A stretch of 64,000 nt of DNA from Rhodospirillaceae bacterium (GTDB lineage Bacteria > Pseudomonadota > Alphaproteobacteria > Dongiales > Dongiaceae), in assembly GCA_008012315.1 (NCBI GenBank), contig SSEL01000032.1, positions 124,001 through 188,000 of the forward strand, in the 5' to 3' direction. The notes beneath the pieces were generated by a model. That model made no database searches, was not told the origin of the DNA, and was given only the letters and a program-made list of their open reading frames with translations. Positions within the stretch are counted from its first letter, which is position 1, and each line of letters begins with the position of its first letter. Shown here one piece after another: positions 20,325 to 29,833 of the stretch. The position numbers and the translations under genes are program-made.

Positions 20325-22607
20325 ATGACGACGACGATGGCGGGGCCGGAGAAACATCAGCGACAAAAATTGCTCCACCGCTTGGTTGATTGGGCGGACC
20401 GGATCAATCTGGAGCGCAACGTCGCTTATCTGTTGATGGTGATAGGGCTCGCTTGCGGGATCGCAACCTATCTCATCATGGCCGATTACTGGCGCACGCA
20501 AAGCCCCGCCAGGGCCATTTCCTATCTACTGATGGGCGATCTGGTGGTCGTGCTGTGTCTCGGCACGATCATCGCCCGGCGGGTGGTGCAGCTTTGGTTG
20601 TCGCATCGACGCGGCCTGGTCGGTGCGAAGCTCCATTCGCGCCTCGTCCTGTTGTTTGGCCTGGTGGCACTGACGCCGACCATCATCGTTTCGGTCTTTT
20701 CCACGACATTCCTGAATTACGGCCTGAATGTCTGGTTCGGCGACCGGGTACGGAGTGCCGTCGAAAGCTCGCAGAACGTGACGCAATCCTATCTGCTTGA
20801 GCAACAGCAGCGGATTTCCAACGATGCCTTGTCGATGGCCAACGAAATCCGCCTGCAGGATTTCCTGAATATTATCGATCCCGACCGGGGGCAGCTCTTC
20901 CTCGACCGCCAGATCGATCTGCGCGATATTTCCGAAGCCGTCATTGTCACCAGTTCCCGCCGTATCGTGGCCCGTAGCAGCCTCAGCCTGATGATGGAAT
21001 TCGACCTCGGCATACCCGACGGCGCCTTTATGCGCGCCAGGAACGGCAAGCCGATTATCCTACCCGCCGAAGAGGGGGACAGGATCCGCGCTTTGGTGCA
21101 GATCGATCCGACATCGGATCTCTTTCTCTATGTCGGGCGCCTGATCGACGATCGCGTCTTATCCAGCGTGCGCCGAAACGAAGATGCGGTACAGCTCTAT
21201 AACCAGCTGGAACGCGCCAGGTCGCAATGGCAAATCACCGTGCCGCTGATTTTCGGCATCATGGCATTGCTGCTGCTAACCGGCGCCGTCTGGGTCGCGA
21301 TTCTTTCCGCCAGCCAGCTCGTTCGGCCGATTACCCGCCTGGTCGTGGCGGCGCAGAAGATCGGCGACGGCGATCTCGCGGCCCGCGTCAAGGTGGGCAA
21401 GCGGGACGATGAATTGAATTCGCTCAGCCGAACGTTCAACGTGATGGCAATCCAGTTGCAGACCCAGCAACAGGCGCTGATTGCCGCCAATCGTCAGGCG
21501 GAGGACCGCCGGCAATTTACCGAACTGGTCCTGTCGGGCGTGTCCGCCGGCGTGATCGGGCTGAATGAGCAGGGCGAGATCGACCTGCCGAACCGTTCCG
21601 CGTCGGAATTGCTCGGAATTAATCTGCTGGATTATCGCGGTCGGGACCTGGGTGACGTCGTTCCGGAAATGGCGGAGATCGTCGATCAGGCGCGGTTGCG
21701 GCAAAGCGGTTCGGCCGAAGGCCAGATCAATCTCGCCGTAGATACCACGACGCGCACCTTCCATGTCCGGGTCATTTCCGAAGAAGGGGGGGATGGCCAT
21801 ACCCGGCTTGTCGTCACGTTCGACGATGTATCTGAATTGCTATCGGCGCAGCGCAAGGCAGCCTGGGCGGATATCGCGCGGCGCATCGCGCATGAGATCA
21901 AAAATCCGTTAACGCCCATTCAGTTGTCGGCTGAGCGCCTGAAGCGGAAGTATCTGAAGCAAATTACGCAAGACCCGGAAACCTTTACGGTTTGCACCGA
22001 TACCATCGTTCGGCAGGTCGGCGATATCGGCCGGATGGTCGATGAATTCTCGGCCTTTGCCCGCATGCCGGCCCCGGTTCTGCGGGCCGAAAATATCATC
22101 GATCTGTCGCGCCAGGCGTTGTTTCTACAGCAGAATGCCAACCCGGCGATCAGCTATACCAGCGACTTGCCGAACCTCCCGGTGGTCCAGAATTGTGACA
22201 GCGCCCAGTTTAATCGTGCCTTGACGAATCTGCTGCAGAATGCGGCCGATGCGATTGAAGGTCGTCTGGAAGAACAGCGTCAGGCGATCGCCGATGGTCA
22301 ATTGGACGTATCGCCGCCGGGCCATATCCATCTCTGGATACGGGACACCGGGAGTGGTATTGCTGTCGGTGTCGAAGATAATGGGCGCGGCCTGCCGAAG
22401 CAGGGGCGGGAGCGTCTGACAGAGCCTTATGTGACCACGCGCACCAAGGGAACCGGTTTGGGGCTAGCGATCGTGAAGAAGATTATGGAGGATCACGGCG
22501 GTAAGCTGATCCTTGCCGACCGGGATGGTAACGGGGCCTCGGTACAATTGCTGTTTCCGAGCGATACCACCGTGAGCGACCGGACGGTTCGTGCGGTACA
22601 GGCGTAA
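20325..22607 (+). CDS. ntrY: Membrane sensor histidine kinase NtrY
   Basis: A 760-residue membrane kinase paired with NtrX. Four hydrophobic helices are visible: about residues 27-50, 64-87, 108-132 and, after a periplasmic region of some 170 residues, 302-325. A HAMP-type linker (ITRLVVAAQKIGDGDLAARV) follows, then a PAS domain (FTELVLSGVSAGVIGLNEQG), the His box RRIAHEIKNPLTPIQLSAER, the N box TNLLQNAADAIEG and G boxes VEDNGRGLP and GTGLGLAIVKKIMEDHGG. NtrYX has been tied to nitrogen, redox and envelope control in alphaproteobacteria. It follows ntrC after 42 bases. Confidence 0.95.
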   Translation: MTTTMAGPEKHQRQKLLHRLVDWADRINLERNVAYLLMVIGLACGIATYLIMADYWRTQSPARAISYLLMGDLVVVLCLGTIIARRVVQLWLSHRRGLVGAKLHSRLVLLFGLVALTPTIIVSVFSTTFLNYGLNVWFGDRVRSAVESSQNVTQSYLLEQQQRISNDALSMANEIRLQDFLNIIDPDRGQLFLDRQIDLRDISEAVIVTSSRRIVARSSLSLMMEFDLGIPDGAFMRARNGKPIILPAEEGDRIRALVQIDPTSDLFLYVGRLIDDRVLSSVRRNEDAVQLYNQLERARSQWQITVPLIFGIMALLLLTGAVWVAILSASQLVRPITRLVVAAQKIGDGDLAARVKVGKRDDELNSLSRTFNVMAIQLQTQQQALIAANRQAEDRRQFTELVLSGVSAGVIGLNEQGEIDLPNRSASELLGINLLDYRGRDLGDVVPEMAEIVDQARLRQSGSAEGQINLAVDTTTRTFHVRVISEEGGDGHTRLVVTFDDVSELLSAQRKAAWADIARRIAHEIKNPLTPIQLSAERLKRKYLKQITQDPETFTVCTDTIVRQVGDIGRMVDEFSAFARMPAPVLRAENIIDLSRQALFLQQNANPAISYTSDLPNLPVVQNCDSAQFNRALTNLLQNAADAIEGRLEEQRQAIADGQLDVSPPGHIHLWIRDTGSGIAVGVEDNGRGLPKQGRERLTEPYVTTRTKGTGLGLAIVKKIMEDHGGKLILADRDGNGASVQLLFPSDTTVSDRTVRAVQA

Positions 22608-22750
22608 GAGTAAGATAAATGTCAGCTGGTGCGGCAGGTCTCATTTGGTATCGCAGGAACTTCACCAATCGAATGGTAGCGGCCATGCTATGCAGCCCGA
22701 GCATTCAGCTTGTGTTTTGCACAAGAGACCGGACAGGGTAAATCAGGACC

Positions 22751-24160
22751 ATGGCGCGCGACATTCTGATTGTCGATGATGAGGCCGATATCCGGCTGCT
22801 GATCGCCGGGATCCTCGGCGACGAAGGCTATCAGACCCGGGAAGCGGCGGAGAGCGATACTGCGCTCGACCTGCTGCGCCAGCGGCAACCGAGCCTCATC
22901 ATCCTGGATATCTGGCTGCAGAACAGCACGCTGGACGGCATGGCGCTGTTGAACGTCGTCAAGGCCGATTGGCCCGACGTGCCGGTCATCATGATCAGCG
23001 GTCACGGCAATATCGAAACCGCCGTGAACGCGATCAAGCATGGCGCCTATGATTTCATCGAAAAGCCGTTCAAGGCGGACCGGCTTCTGGTCATCATCGA
23101 GCGCGCTTTGGAAGCGGCCCGGCTGCGACGGGAAAATCAGGAATTACGCGTCCGCGCCGGGGGCGATCTCGAATTGATTGGCAATTCGGCGGCGATGCAG
23201 CAATTGCGCCAGGCGATCGAACGTGTGGCGCCGACCGGCAGCCGGGTGCTGTTCTCCGGCCCTCCGGGCAGCGGCAAGGAGGTTGCGGCCAGGTTGCTGC
23301 ACCGGCGATCGAAGCGGGCCAATTCCCCCTTCGTTGTCGTCAATTGCGCGGCGATGCATCCCGATCGCCTGGAAATCGAACTGTTCGGCGTGGAAAAGGG
23401 CAGCGACGGGGCGGATGGCGCTGGCAAGGTCGGTTTCCTGGAACAGGCCCATGGCGGCACCTTGCTGCTGGATGAGGTGGCGGATATGCCGCTGGAGACC
23501 CAGGGCAAGATCGTCCGGGCCTTGCAGGACCAGACCTTCGAACGGGTCGGGGGCAAGACCAAGGTCGAAGTCGATGTGCGCGTCATTGCCTCGACCAGCA
23601 AGGATCTCCAGGCGGAAATGGCGGCCGGAAGATTCCGCCAGGATCTCTTCTACCGCCTGAATGTGGTGCCCATGCGCCTGCCGCCGCTGAAGGAGCGGCG
23701 CGACGATATCGGCAATTTGCTGGAGCATTTCATGGCGCAGGCCGCCGAGGTGTCTGGCCTGCCGCCACGCAGCCTGGGTGACGATGCCAGGGCGATCCTG
23801 CAAGCTTACGATTGGCCGGGAAATGTGCGGCAATTGCGCAATGTGATCGACTGGCTGCTGATCATGGCGCCGGGTGAATCCAACGAGCAGATCCGCAGCG
23901 ATATGCTGCCACCGGATATCGGCGCGATGTCACTCTCGCCCATGGCGCTGAACGACAGCAGCGAAGTCATGTCGCTGCCATTGCGTGAAGCACGCGAGAT
24001 CTTCGAGCGGCGCTACCTGGAATCACAGGTGACGCGGTTCGGCGGCAATATTTCGCGAACCGCCAGCTTCGTTGGCATGGAACGTTCCGCTCTCCATCGC
24101 AAATTGCGCTCCCTCGGCATAACGACATCCGAACGCGGGGATAAGCCCGAGGGCCAATAG
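22751..24160 (+). CDS. ntrX: Response regulator NtrX
   Basis: A 469-residue NtrC-family regulator: receiver domain (Asp in LIILDIWLQNSTLDG, Lys in FIEKPFKADRLL), AAA+ domain with Walker A SGPPGSGKEVAARLLH and Walker B GGTLLLDEVADMP, and a C-terminal Fis-type helix-turn-helix (TASFVGMERSALHRKLRSL). The GAFTGA loop that NtrC uses to contact sigma-54 is missing; the same place reads GVEKGSDGADGAGKVG. This is typical of NtrX and suggests it does not work as a classic sigma-54 activator. A 143-base gap separates it from ntrY, without a recognisable gene. Confidence 0.94.
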   Translation: MARDILIVDDEADIRLLIAGILGDEGYQTREAAESDTALDLLRQRQPSLIILDIWLQNSTLDGMALLNVVKADWPDVPVIMISGHGNIETAVNAIKHGAYDFIEKPFKADRLLVIIERALEAARLRRENQELRVRAGGDLELIGNSAAMQQLRQAIERVAPTGSRVLFSGPPGSGKEVAARLLHRRSKRANSPFVVVNCAAMHPDRLEIELFGVEKGSDGADGAGKVGFLEQAHGGTLLLDEVADMPLETQGKIVRALQDQTFERVGGKTKVEVDVRVIASTSKDLQAEMAAGRFRQDLFYRLNVVPMRLPPLKERRDDIGNLLEHFMAQAAEVSGLPPRSLGDDARAILQAYDWPGNVRQLRNVIDWLLIMAPGESNEQIRSDMLPPDIGAMSLSPMALNDSSEVMSLPLREAREIFERRYLESQVTRFGGNISRTASFVGMERSALHRKLRSLGITTSERGDKPEGQ

Positions 24161-24161
24161 G

Positions 24162-25538
24162 ATGAAAGTTGTCATCTGCGGTGCTGGCCAAGTTGGTTCC
24201 AGCATCGCGAAATACCTCGCCCATGAGCGCAATGACGTCACCATCGTCGATTCCGATCAGGCGCTGATCCGTGAAATCGCCGACCAATTGGACGTCCAGA
24301 GCATTGTCGGCCATGCCTCGCATCCGACGGTTCTGGACCAGGCGGGATTGCGCGATGCCGATCTGCTGATTGCGGTCACGGCGTCGGATGAAGTCAACAT
24401 GATGGCTTGCCTGATCGCTCACAGCATTTTCGATGTCCCGACCAAGATCGCCCGGGTACGGGAGCAAAGCTATCTGGAAACGAAATGGTCCTCGATCTTC
24501 AATCCCGATCATCTGGGGATCGATGCGGTCATCTCGCCCGAGATCGAGGTTGCCGAGGCCATCCATCGTCGCCTGGAGGTCCCCGGCGCTTTCGATGCCG
24601 TGCCCCTGGCCGACAATCTGGTCACATTGGTCGGTGTCCGCTGCACGGCAACCTGTCCGATCATCAATACGCCGCTGCGTCATCTGACGACCTTGTTTCC
24701 CGATCTGCATGTCTCGGTGATCGGCATTCTGCGCAACGATGTGAAAATCATTCCCAACGACAACGAGATGATGTTGCCGGGGGACGATGTCTATTTCATT
24801 GCTGACTCGGCGCATCTGAAACGCGCTTTGGCTGCCTTCGGTCACGAGGAGGCGGAAGCGCGGCGCTTGGTCATCGTCGGCGGCGGCAATATCGGCCTTT
24901 GCCTGGCTGAGCTGCTGGCGGAGCGCAATCACGGCACGGAAGTCAAGATCATCGAATTGAACAAGGACCGGGCCGCTTTGGTCGCCGGCCGCTTGCCGAA
25001 CCAGGTGGTGATCCAGGGCGATGCGCTGGATCCGCGAATCTTGCAGGAAGCCAATATCGAAGGCAGTGAGACGATCGTCGCGGTGAGCAATGATGATGAG
25101 GTCAATATCCTCGCCTCGCTCCTTGCCAAACGTGCCGGCTGTCAACGTTCGGTCACGCTGATCAATACCTCTAATTACGCGCCGCTGGTTGGGTCGCTGG
25201 GGATCGACGCGGTCGTCAGCCCACGCGCGACGACGGTGTCGATTATTCTCCAGCATGTGCGGCGTGGGCGGATTCGTGGTGTGCATTCGCTGGGCGATGA
25301 TTTCGGCGAGCTGATCGAGATCGAGGTGCTGGAGGCGTCACGTTTGGCCGGCACATCGATCCGGGCGGCGAAATTGCCCAAGGACGTGATCATCGGTGCC
25401 CTTGTGCGCGGCAAGACCGTCATTATCGCGTCCGGCGATACGGTGATCGAGCCGGATGACCGTGTTATTCTCTTCGCCGCACCGCAGGCCGTGCGCCATG
25501 TCGAGCGCATGTTTGCGGTGCGCCTGGAATTCTTCTGA
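24162..25538 (+). CDS. trkA: Trk-type potassium uptake regulatory protein TrkA
   Basis: Peripheral NAD(H)-binding gating subunit of Trk potassium transporters. 458 residues in two similar halves, each an RCK unit: Rossmann motif MKVVICGAGQVGSSIAKYLA at residue 1 and RRLVIVGGGNIGLCLAELLA at about 230, each followed by a TrkA-C-type domain. The gene begins one base after ntrX and is surely cotranscribed with it. No TrkH/TrkG pore gene lies in the window, so the membrane partner is encoded elsewhere. trkA after ntrX is a recurring arrangement in this class. Confidence 0.95.
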   Translation: MKVVICGAGQVGSSIAKYLAHERNDVTIVDSDQALIREIADQLDVQSIVGHASHPTVLDQAGLRDADLLIAVTASDEVNMMACLIAHSIFDVPTKIARVREQSYLETKWSSIFNPDHLGIDAVISPEIEVAEAIHRRLEVPGAFDAVPLADNLVTLVGVRCTATCPIINTPLRHLTTLFPDLHVSVIGILRNDVKIIPNDNEMMLPGDDVYFIADSAHLKRALAAFGHEEAEARRLVIVGGGNIGLCLAELLAERNHGTEVKIIELNKDRAALVAGRLPNQVVIQGDALDPRILQEANIEGSETIVAVSNDDEVNILASLLAKRAGCQRSVTLINTSNYAPLVGSLGIDAVVSPRATTVSIILQHVRRGRIRGVHSLGDDFGELIEIEVLEASRLAGTSIRAAKLPKDVIIGALVRGKTVIIASGDTVIEPDDRVILFAAPQAVRHVERMFAVRLEFF

Positions 25539-25564
25539 TAACTGATTGCCTCGGTTGGTGCTGT

Positions 25565-26434
25565 ATGTCTCGTTTCTGCTATGTCAATGGTCGCTATCTG
25601 CCGCATGCCGATGGCATGGTTCATATCGAGGATCGCGGCTATCAGCTCGCCGACGGCATCTATGAAGTCGTGCCGATTTATCATGGCAAACTGGTTGATA
25701 TGGAGCCGCATCTCGATCGGTTAGCTTATTCCTTGGGTGAGCTGCGGATCGCAGCACCGATGGAGCGGAACGCCTTGCGGCTGGTGATGCGTGAGCTGAT
25801 TGCGCGCAACGGCGTCACCAATGGCCTCATCTATCTCCAGGTGACGCGGGGTGTGGCGCCACGCGAGCACAAATTTCCGAAGAAGACAAAAAGCTCTCTG
25901 GTCATGACGACCAAGAAGACCAAGCCGGTGGCGCCGGAACTGCTGGAAAAGGGTGCTGCCATCATCACGCAACGCGATCTCCGTTGGTTGCGGCGGGATA
26001 TCAAGTCCATCGCTCTCTTGCCGAATGTGCTGGCGAAGCAGGCCGCATCGGAGCAGGGCGCTTTCGAGGCCTGGCTGGTGGATGATGCCGGCTACGTTAC
26101 CGAGGGAAGTTCCACCAATGCCTGGATCGTCACGGCCGGACCGGACGGCAAGGCGCGTGAGCTCATTACCCGGCCGCTGGGACATGACATCCTTGGCGGC
26201 ATCACGCGGCGCGGTGTCGTCGATTTGGCGAAAGAGCAGGGGCTTAATCTGGTCCAGCGGCCTTTTTCGCTGGAGGAGGCCCTGTCCGCCGCCGAGGCTT
26301 TCCAGACCAGCAGCAGCGCTTTTGTGCTGCCGGTGACATCGATCGACGGCAAAGTCATCGGCAACGGCAAACCCGGTCCGATGACCATGCGCTTGCGGAA
26401 GATCTACTGCCGTTATGCGGAGCAGGGAAAATGA
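25565..26434 (+). CDS. dat: D-amino acid aminotransferase (class IV)
   Basis: PLP-dependent class IV aminotransferase of 289 residues, closest to D-alanine/D-amino acid transaminases, which supply D-Glu or D-Ala for peptidoglycan or degrade D-amino acids. The start YVNGRYLPHADGMVHIEDRG and YQLADGIYEVVPIYHGK is typical; the PLP-binding Lys lies in RRDIKSIALLPNVLAKQAA, and the phosphate-binding region is EGSSTNAWIV. Branched-chain or 4-amino-4-deoxychorismate lyase activity cannot be fully ruled out from sequence alone. It overlaps the next gene by 4 bases. Confidence 0.88.
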   Translation: MSRFCYVNGRYLPHADGMVHIEDRGYQLADGIYEVVPIYHGKLVDMEPHLDRLAYSLGELRIAAPMERNALRLVMRELIARNGVTNGLIYLQVTRGVAPREHKFPKKTKSSLVMTTKKTKPVAPELLEKGAAIITQRDLRWLRRDIKSIALLPNVLAKQAASEQGAFEAWLVDDAGYVTEGSSTNAWIVTAGPDGKARELITRPLGHDILGGITRRGVVDLAKEQGLNLVQRPFSLEEALSAAEAFQTSSSAFVLPVTSIDGKVIGNGKPGPMTMRLRKIYCRYAEQGK

Positions 26435-27093
26435 CCGTGGCGTTGCTTCCCAAGCCGCGCGCGGTTCTGTTCGATTGGGATAATACCCTGGTGGATAGCT
26501 GGGCGGTGATTCACGCGGCGATGAATCACACACTCGAAGCTTTGGACCATCCGCTCTGGACGCAAGCGGAAACCGAAGCCCGCGCCCGCAACTCGCTTCG
26601 AGATAGTTTTCCTAAACTGTTCGGCGACGACTGGCCGAAGGCGGAGAAGCTTTTCTACGATCATTTCAGCGCCATTCACCTCAGCCATCTGCATCCCCTG
26701 CCGGGAGCGGAAAGCTTGCTGCAGGCTTTCCACCAGGCTGGTATCTATCTGGCCGTGGTCAGCAATAAGCGGGGCGCCTTTCTGCGTACCGAGGCGCAGC
26801 ATCTCGGCTGGGATCGGTACTTCTCCGTCCTGGCCGGCGCCGGCGATGCGGCCCGGGATAAGCCAGCCAGGGAACATGTCGACTTGGCGCTGCAGGGCTC
26901 CGGCATTGAAGCAGGGCCGGATGTCTGGTTCGTCGGTGACACCGACATCGATCTGCAATGTGCCGGCTTTGCCGGTTGTGTACCGATTTTGTCGCGTGCA
27001 ACCCCACCTGCTATGGGGGAATTCGGTGATCATCCACCCGTTTTGCATGTGCCCGGTTGTCAGGCGTTAACGGAATACCTGAGTCAACTTTAA
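26431..27093 (+). CDS. HAD-family hydrolase, phosphoglycolate-phosphatase-like
   Basis: A 220-residue haloacid dehalogenase superfamily phosphatase. Motif I is LFDWDNTLVDS (nucleophile and acid Asp), motif II VVSNKRGA, the Lys of motif III is in ARDKPAREHVD and motif IV reads VWFVGDTDIDLQCA. The alpha-helical cap between motifs I and II fits the phosphoglycolate phosphatase/beta-phosphoglucomutase group, but the substrate cannot be told. It is coupled to the aminotransferase gene by an ATGA overlap and lies just before hfq. Confidence 0.85.
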   Translation: MTVALLPKPRAVLFDWDNTLVDSWAVIHAAMNHTLEALDHPLWTQAETEARARNSLRDSFPKLFGDDWPKAEKLFYDHFSAIHLSHLHPLPGAESLLQAFHQAGIYLAVVSNKRGAFLRTEAQHLGWDRYFSVLAGAGDAARDKPAREHVDLALQGSGIEAGPDVWFVGDTDIDLQCAGFAGCVPILSRATPPAMGEFGDHPPVLHVPGCQALTEYLSQL

Positions 27094-27103
27094 CACTTGC
27101 CCT

Positions 27104-27132
27104 TTGGGTTTCTTCCCCGGGGAACTTATGTT
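27104..27132 (+). promoter_or_regulatory. Possible promoter for hfq
   Basis: TTGGGT (27104-27109) and TATGTT (27127-27132) are spaced by 17 bases, about 100 bases before the hfq start. The match is moderate; readthrough from upstream genes is also possible. Confidence 0.35.
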
Positions 27133-27233
27133 AGTCGTAGTTTCGGTGGGTTCATCGAGCCGACCGCAACTAATGATGTCGCCTTTTCTGGGTGCATCGG
27201 GCCGAACCGGCCCCAAAAATAAGGAATAGAAAA

Positions 27234-27485
27234 ATGGCAAACGAAAAATCTCAAAGCGTCCAGGACGTATTTCTGAACAGCATCCGCAAGAGCAAGATGC
27301 CGGTCACGATCTTCCTGGTGAACGGTGTCAAACTGCAAGGTATCGTAACTTGGTTTGATAATTTTTCCGTTCTGTTGCGGCGCGATGCGCATTCCCAATT
27401 GGTTTATAAGCATGCGATCTCGACGATCATGCCGGCTGGCCCGTTGCAGCTGTTCGACGGCGCCAAGGAAAGTGACGAAGGTTGA
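27234..27485 (+). CDS. hfq: RNA chaperone Hfq
   Basis: Ring-forming Sm-like protein that helps small RNAs pair with mRNAs. 83 residues. Sm1 and Sm2 motifs are visible: [39 protein letters not shown], and the proximal-face signature [12 protein letters not shown]. The short C-terminus ([13 protein letters not shown]) is typical of alphaproteobacteria, unlike the long tail of E. coli Hfq. ATG 27234 is chosen because family members start [11 protein letters not shown] or similar; AAGGAATAG precedes it. hflX follows after 57 bases. Confidence 0.97.
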   Translation: MANEKSQSVQDVFLNSIRKSKMPVTIFLVNGVKLQGIVTWFDNFSVLLRRDAHSQLVYKHAISTIMPAGPLQLFDGAKESDEG

Positions 27486-27542
27486 GATCATGAAACGGTT
27501 CGGCGCGGTCACGGGCCGCGCCGAACGGAGGATAGGAAATAG

Positions 27543-28958
27543 GTGAGTAAAAACGATCGCCCGGCGACTGCGACCGGTCAGCTGGATATTGATGGCGTAC
27601 GCCATGGCGATCGGGCATTGGTCATTCATCCGGATCTGCGGCAGGCGTCACGGCCTGCGAGCGGGCCGGGCCGATCCCCTGAAGCGCGGCTGGCTGAAGC
27701 CTGTGGCCTGTCGCTCGCCATCGACCTCAATATCGTTGCGGCGGAAGTTATCCGTCTGAACGCCGTCAAGCCGGCCACGCTGATCGGTGGCGGCGCGGTG
27801 GAACGCTTGCGCGACTTGATCGAGGCGGAAGAAATCTCCGTCGTCATCATCGATGGCGCGGTCACGCCGATCCAGCAGCGCAATCTGGAAAAGGCCTGGA
27901 ATGCCAAGGTCATCGACCGCACCGGCCTGATCCTGGAAATCTTCGGCGAGCGGGCGCGCACGCGTGAGGGCCAGTTGCAGGTCGAATTGGCGGCCTTGTC
28001 CTATCAGCGCAGCCGCCTGGTCCGCTCCTGGACCCACTTGGAACGGCAGCGCGGCGGCTTCGGCTTCCTCGGCGGTCCCGGTGAATCCCAGTTGGAAATC
28101 GACCGTCGCTTGATCGATGAGCGCATGGTGCGGATCAAGCGCGATCTCGACGATGTCCGGCGCACGCGCGGCCTGCATCGCCGGGCGCGAAAGCGCGTGC
28201 CTTATCCCGTCGTCGCGCTGGTCGGCTATACTAATGCCGGCAAATCGACACTGTTCAATCGCCTGACCCGCTCAGACGTCTTTGCCAAGGACCTGCTCTT
28301 CGCGACGCTTGATCCGACCATGCGCCGGGTGCAGCTGCCGTCGGGCCGGGACATCATCCTCTCGGATACGGTCGGCTTCATTTCCGACCTGCCGACCGAA
28401 CTGGTCGCGGCCTTCCGCGCCACTTTGGAAGAGGTGCTGGAAGCGGATCTCCTGTTGCATGTCCGGGATGTGTCCCATCCGGAGACCGAAGCGCAGAAAG
28501 CTGATGTCGAACAGGTGTTGAGTGGCCTTGGCATCGAAATGGCCACGGGCGATGACGGGGTTTTGCCGTCAACCGGCCGGACCATCCTGGAAGTCTTGAA
28601 CAAGATCGATCTGATGGAAGCTGATCAGCGGCAAAACCTGTTGGATCAGGCGAAGCGCGATCCGCGCCTCGTGCCGATTTCGGCGGTGACCGGTGAGGGA
28701 TGCGACGCCTTGCTGGCCGAGATCGAGCGGCAGCTCGCGGCAAACCGCCTGGTGGTGACCTATCATCTGGGGCATGACCAAGGCAGCGCGGTCTCGTGGC
28801 TCTATCAGCATGGCGAAGTGCTGGAGCGTGCCGATAGTGATGAAAGTGCGGAACTGACGGTGCGCTTATCGCCGACCGATGTCGAACGGTTCGAGCGATT
28901 GCATGGCCGCGACATGAGGAATGGTATGACGGTGAGTGGCGGGGAACATCTGTCGTGA
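27543..28958 (+). CDS. hflX: Ribosome-associated GTPase HflX
   Basis: GTPase that binds the large ribosomal subunit and splits stalled or heat-damaged ribosomes. 471 residues from GTG 27543. The N-terminal HflX domain shows LEIFGERARTREGQLQVELA and the glycine-rich linker RGGFGFLGGPGESQLE. The G domain has P-loop GYTNAGKSTLFNRL, ATLDPTMR (G2), SDTVGFISDLP (G3) and NKIDL (G4). Its place after hfq is strongly conserved in proteobacteria. The stop overlaps the next gene by 4 bases. Confidence 0.96.
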   Translation: MSKNDRPATATGQLDIDGVRHGDRALVIHPDLRQASRPASGPGRSPEARLAEACGLSLAIDLNIVAAEVIRLNAVKPATLIGGGAVERLRDLIEAEEISVVIIDGAVTPIQQRNLEKAWNAKVIDRTGLILEIFGERARTREGQLQVELAALSYQRSRLVRSWTHLERQRGGFGFLGGPGESQLEIDRRLIDERMVRIKRDLDDVRRTRGLHRRARKRVPYPVVALVGYTNAGKSTLFNRLTRSDVFAKDLLFATLDPTMRRVQLPSGRDIILSDTVGFISDLPTELVAAFRATLEEVLEADLLLHVRDVSHPETEAQKADVEQVLSGLGIEMATGDDGVLPSTGRTILEVLNKIDLMEADQRQNLLDQAKRDPRLVPISAVTGEGCDALLAEIERQLAANRLVVTYHLGHDQGSAVSWLYQHGEVLERADSDESAELTVRLSPTDVERFERLHGRDMRNGMTVSGGEHLS

Positions 28959-29809
28959 AAGTGTATGACATCGAAATTCCCGATCCGCGCAAAATCGCCG
29001 AGCTGATTGCCGAGATCGCTCAAGCCCAGATCCTGCCGCGCTTCCGCTGTTTGGCGGAGGGCGAGTGGCGGGAAAAAGGTCCTGGCGATATCGTGACTGT
29101 CGCGGATGAAGAGGCCGAAGCGGCCCTGACTCCGCGCCTGCAGTCCTTGCTGCCGGGTTCCGTTGTGCTGGGTGAGGAAGCGGCTGCTGCCGATCCGTCA
29201 CTGATGGATCTGCTTCGCAAGCATCAGCCGGTCTGGATTATCGATCCGGTCGACGGCACCGCCAATTTTGCCGCCGGCAAATCCGACTTCTGCTCGATGC
29301 TGGCTTTGGTCAGCGGTGACCGGCTGCTGGCCGGGTGGATTCATGAGCCGATCACCGGCCGGACCACCATGGCGGTCGTGGGGCAGGGCGTTGAAATCCT
29401 GGGCGGCCCCCTGGACAGGACCTTGCCTGACCCAATCGATGGCAAGTTACGCGGCGTCGTTGCCGTCGGCCATCGCGGCAAGGAGGATCTGGCGCGGCGG
29501 GCAACCGCCGTACGGGCCAAGATCGATCAGGTCCGATCGTTGCGTTGCGCCGGGCTGGATTATCTGCGCCTGGCTGCGGGCGATCTCGATTTCCTGTTGT
29601 TCTCGGGCGTGATGCCCTGGGATCACGCCGCCGGTGCGCTGATCACACATGAATCCGGCGGCCTGGCCGGCTATCTTGGCAATGACGGCGATTATATCGC
29701 CAGTGCCGCCATCACGGCGGAGGGTGTCTTGGCGGCGACTAGGCCGGAGGTCTGGCATCACGTCGCGGCGACGCTGGCCGGCGGCAGCACCGAAGCGGCA
29801 ATGGCATAA
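28955..29809 (+). CDS. Inositol monophosphatase family protein
   Basis: A 284-residue Mg-dependent phosphatase of the inositol monophosphatase/FBPase superfamily. Metal-binding motifs are in order: DIVTVADEEAEAAL, LGEEAAA, WIIDPVDGTANFAAGK, and near the end MPWDHAAGALI. The substrate could be inositol phosphate, 3'-phosphoadenosine 5'-phosphate or histidinol phosphate; the sequence does not decide. GTG 28955 forms a GTGA overlap with hflX, so it is translated from the same message. Confidence 0.88.
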   Translation: MKVYDIEIPDPRKIAELIAEIAQAQILPRFRCLAEGEWREKGPGDIVTVADEEAEAALTPRLQSLLPGSVVLGEEAAAADPSLMDLLRKHQPVWIIDPVDGTANFAAGKSDFCSMLALVSGDRLLAGWIHEPITGRTTMAVVGQGVEILGGPLDRTLPDPIDGKLRGVVAVGHRGKEDLARRATAVRAKIDQVRSLRCAGLDYLRLAAGDLDFLLFSGVMPWDHAAGALITHESGGLAGYLGNDGDYIASAAITAEGVLAATRPEVWHHVAATLAGGSTEAAMA

Positions 29810-29833
29810 ACGGATAGAAACAGGGGTTTGCAG

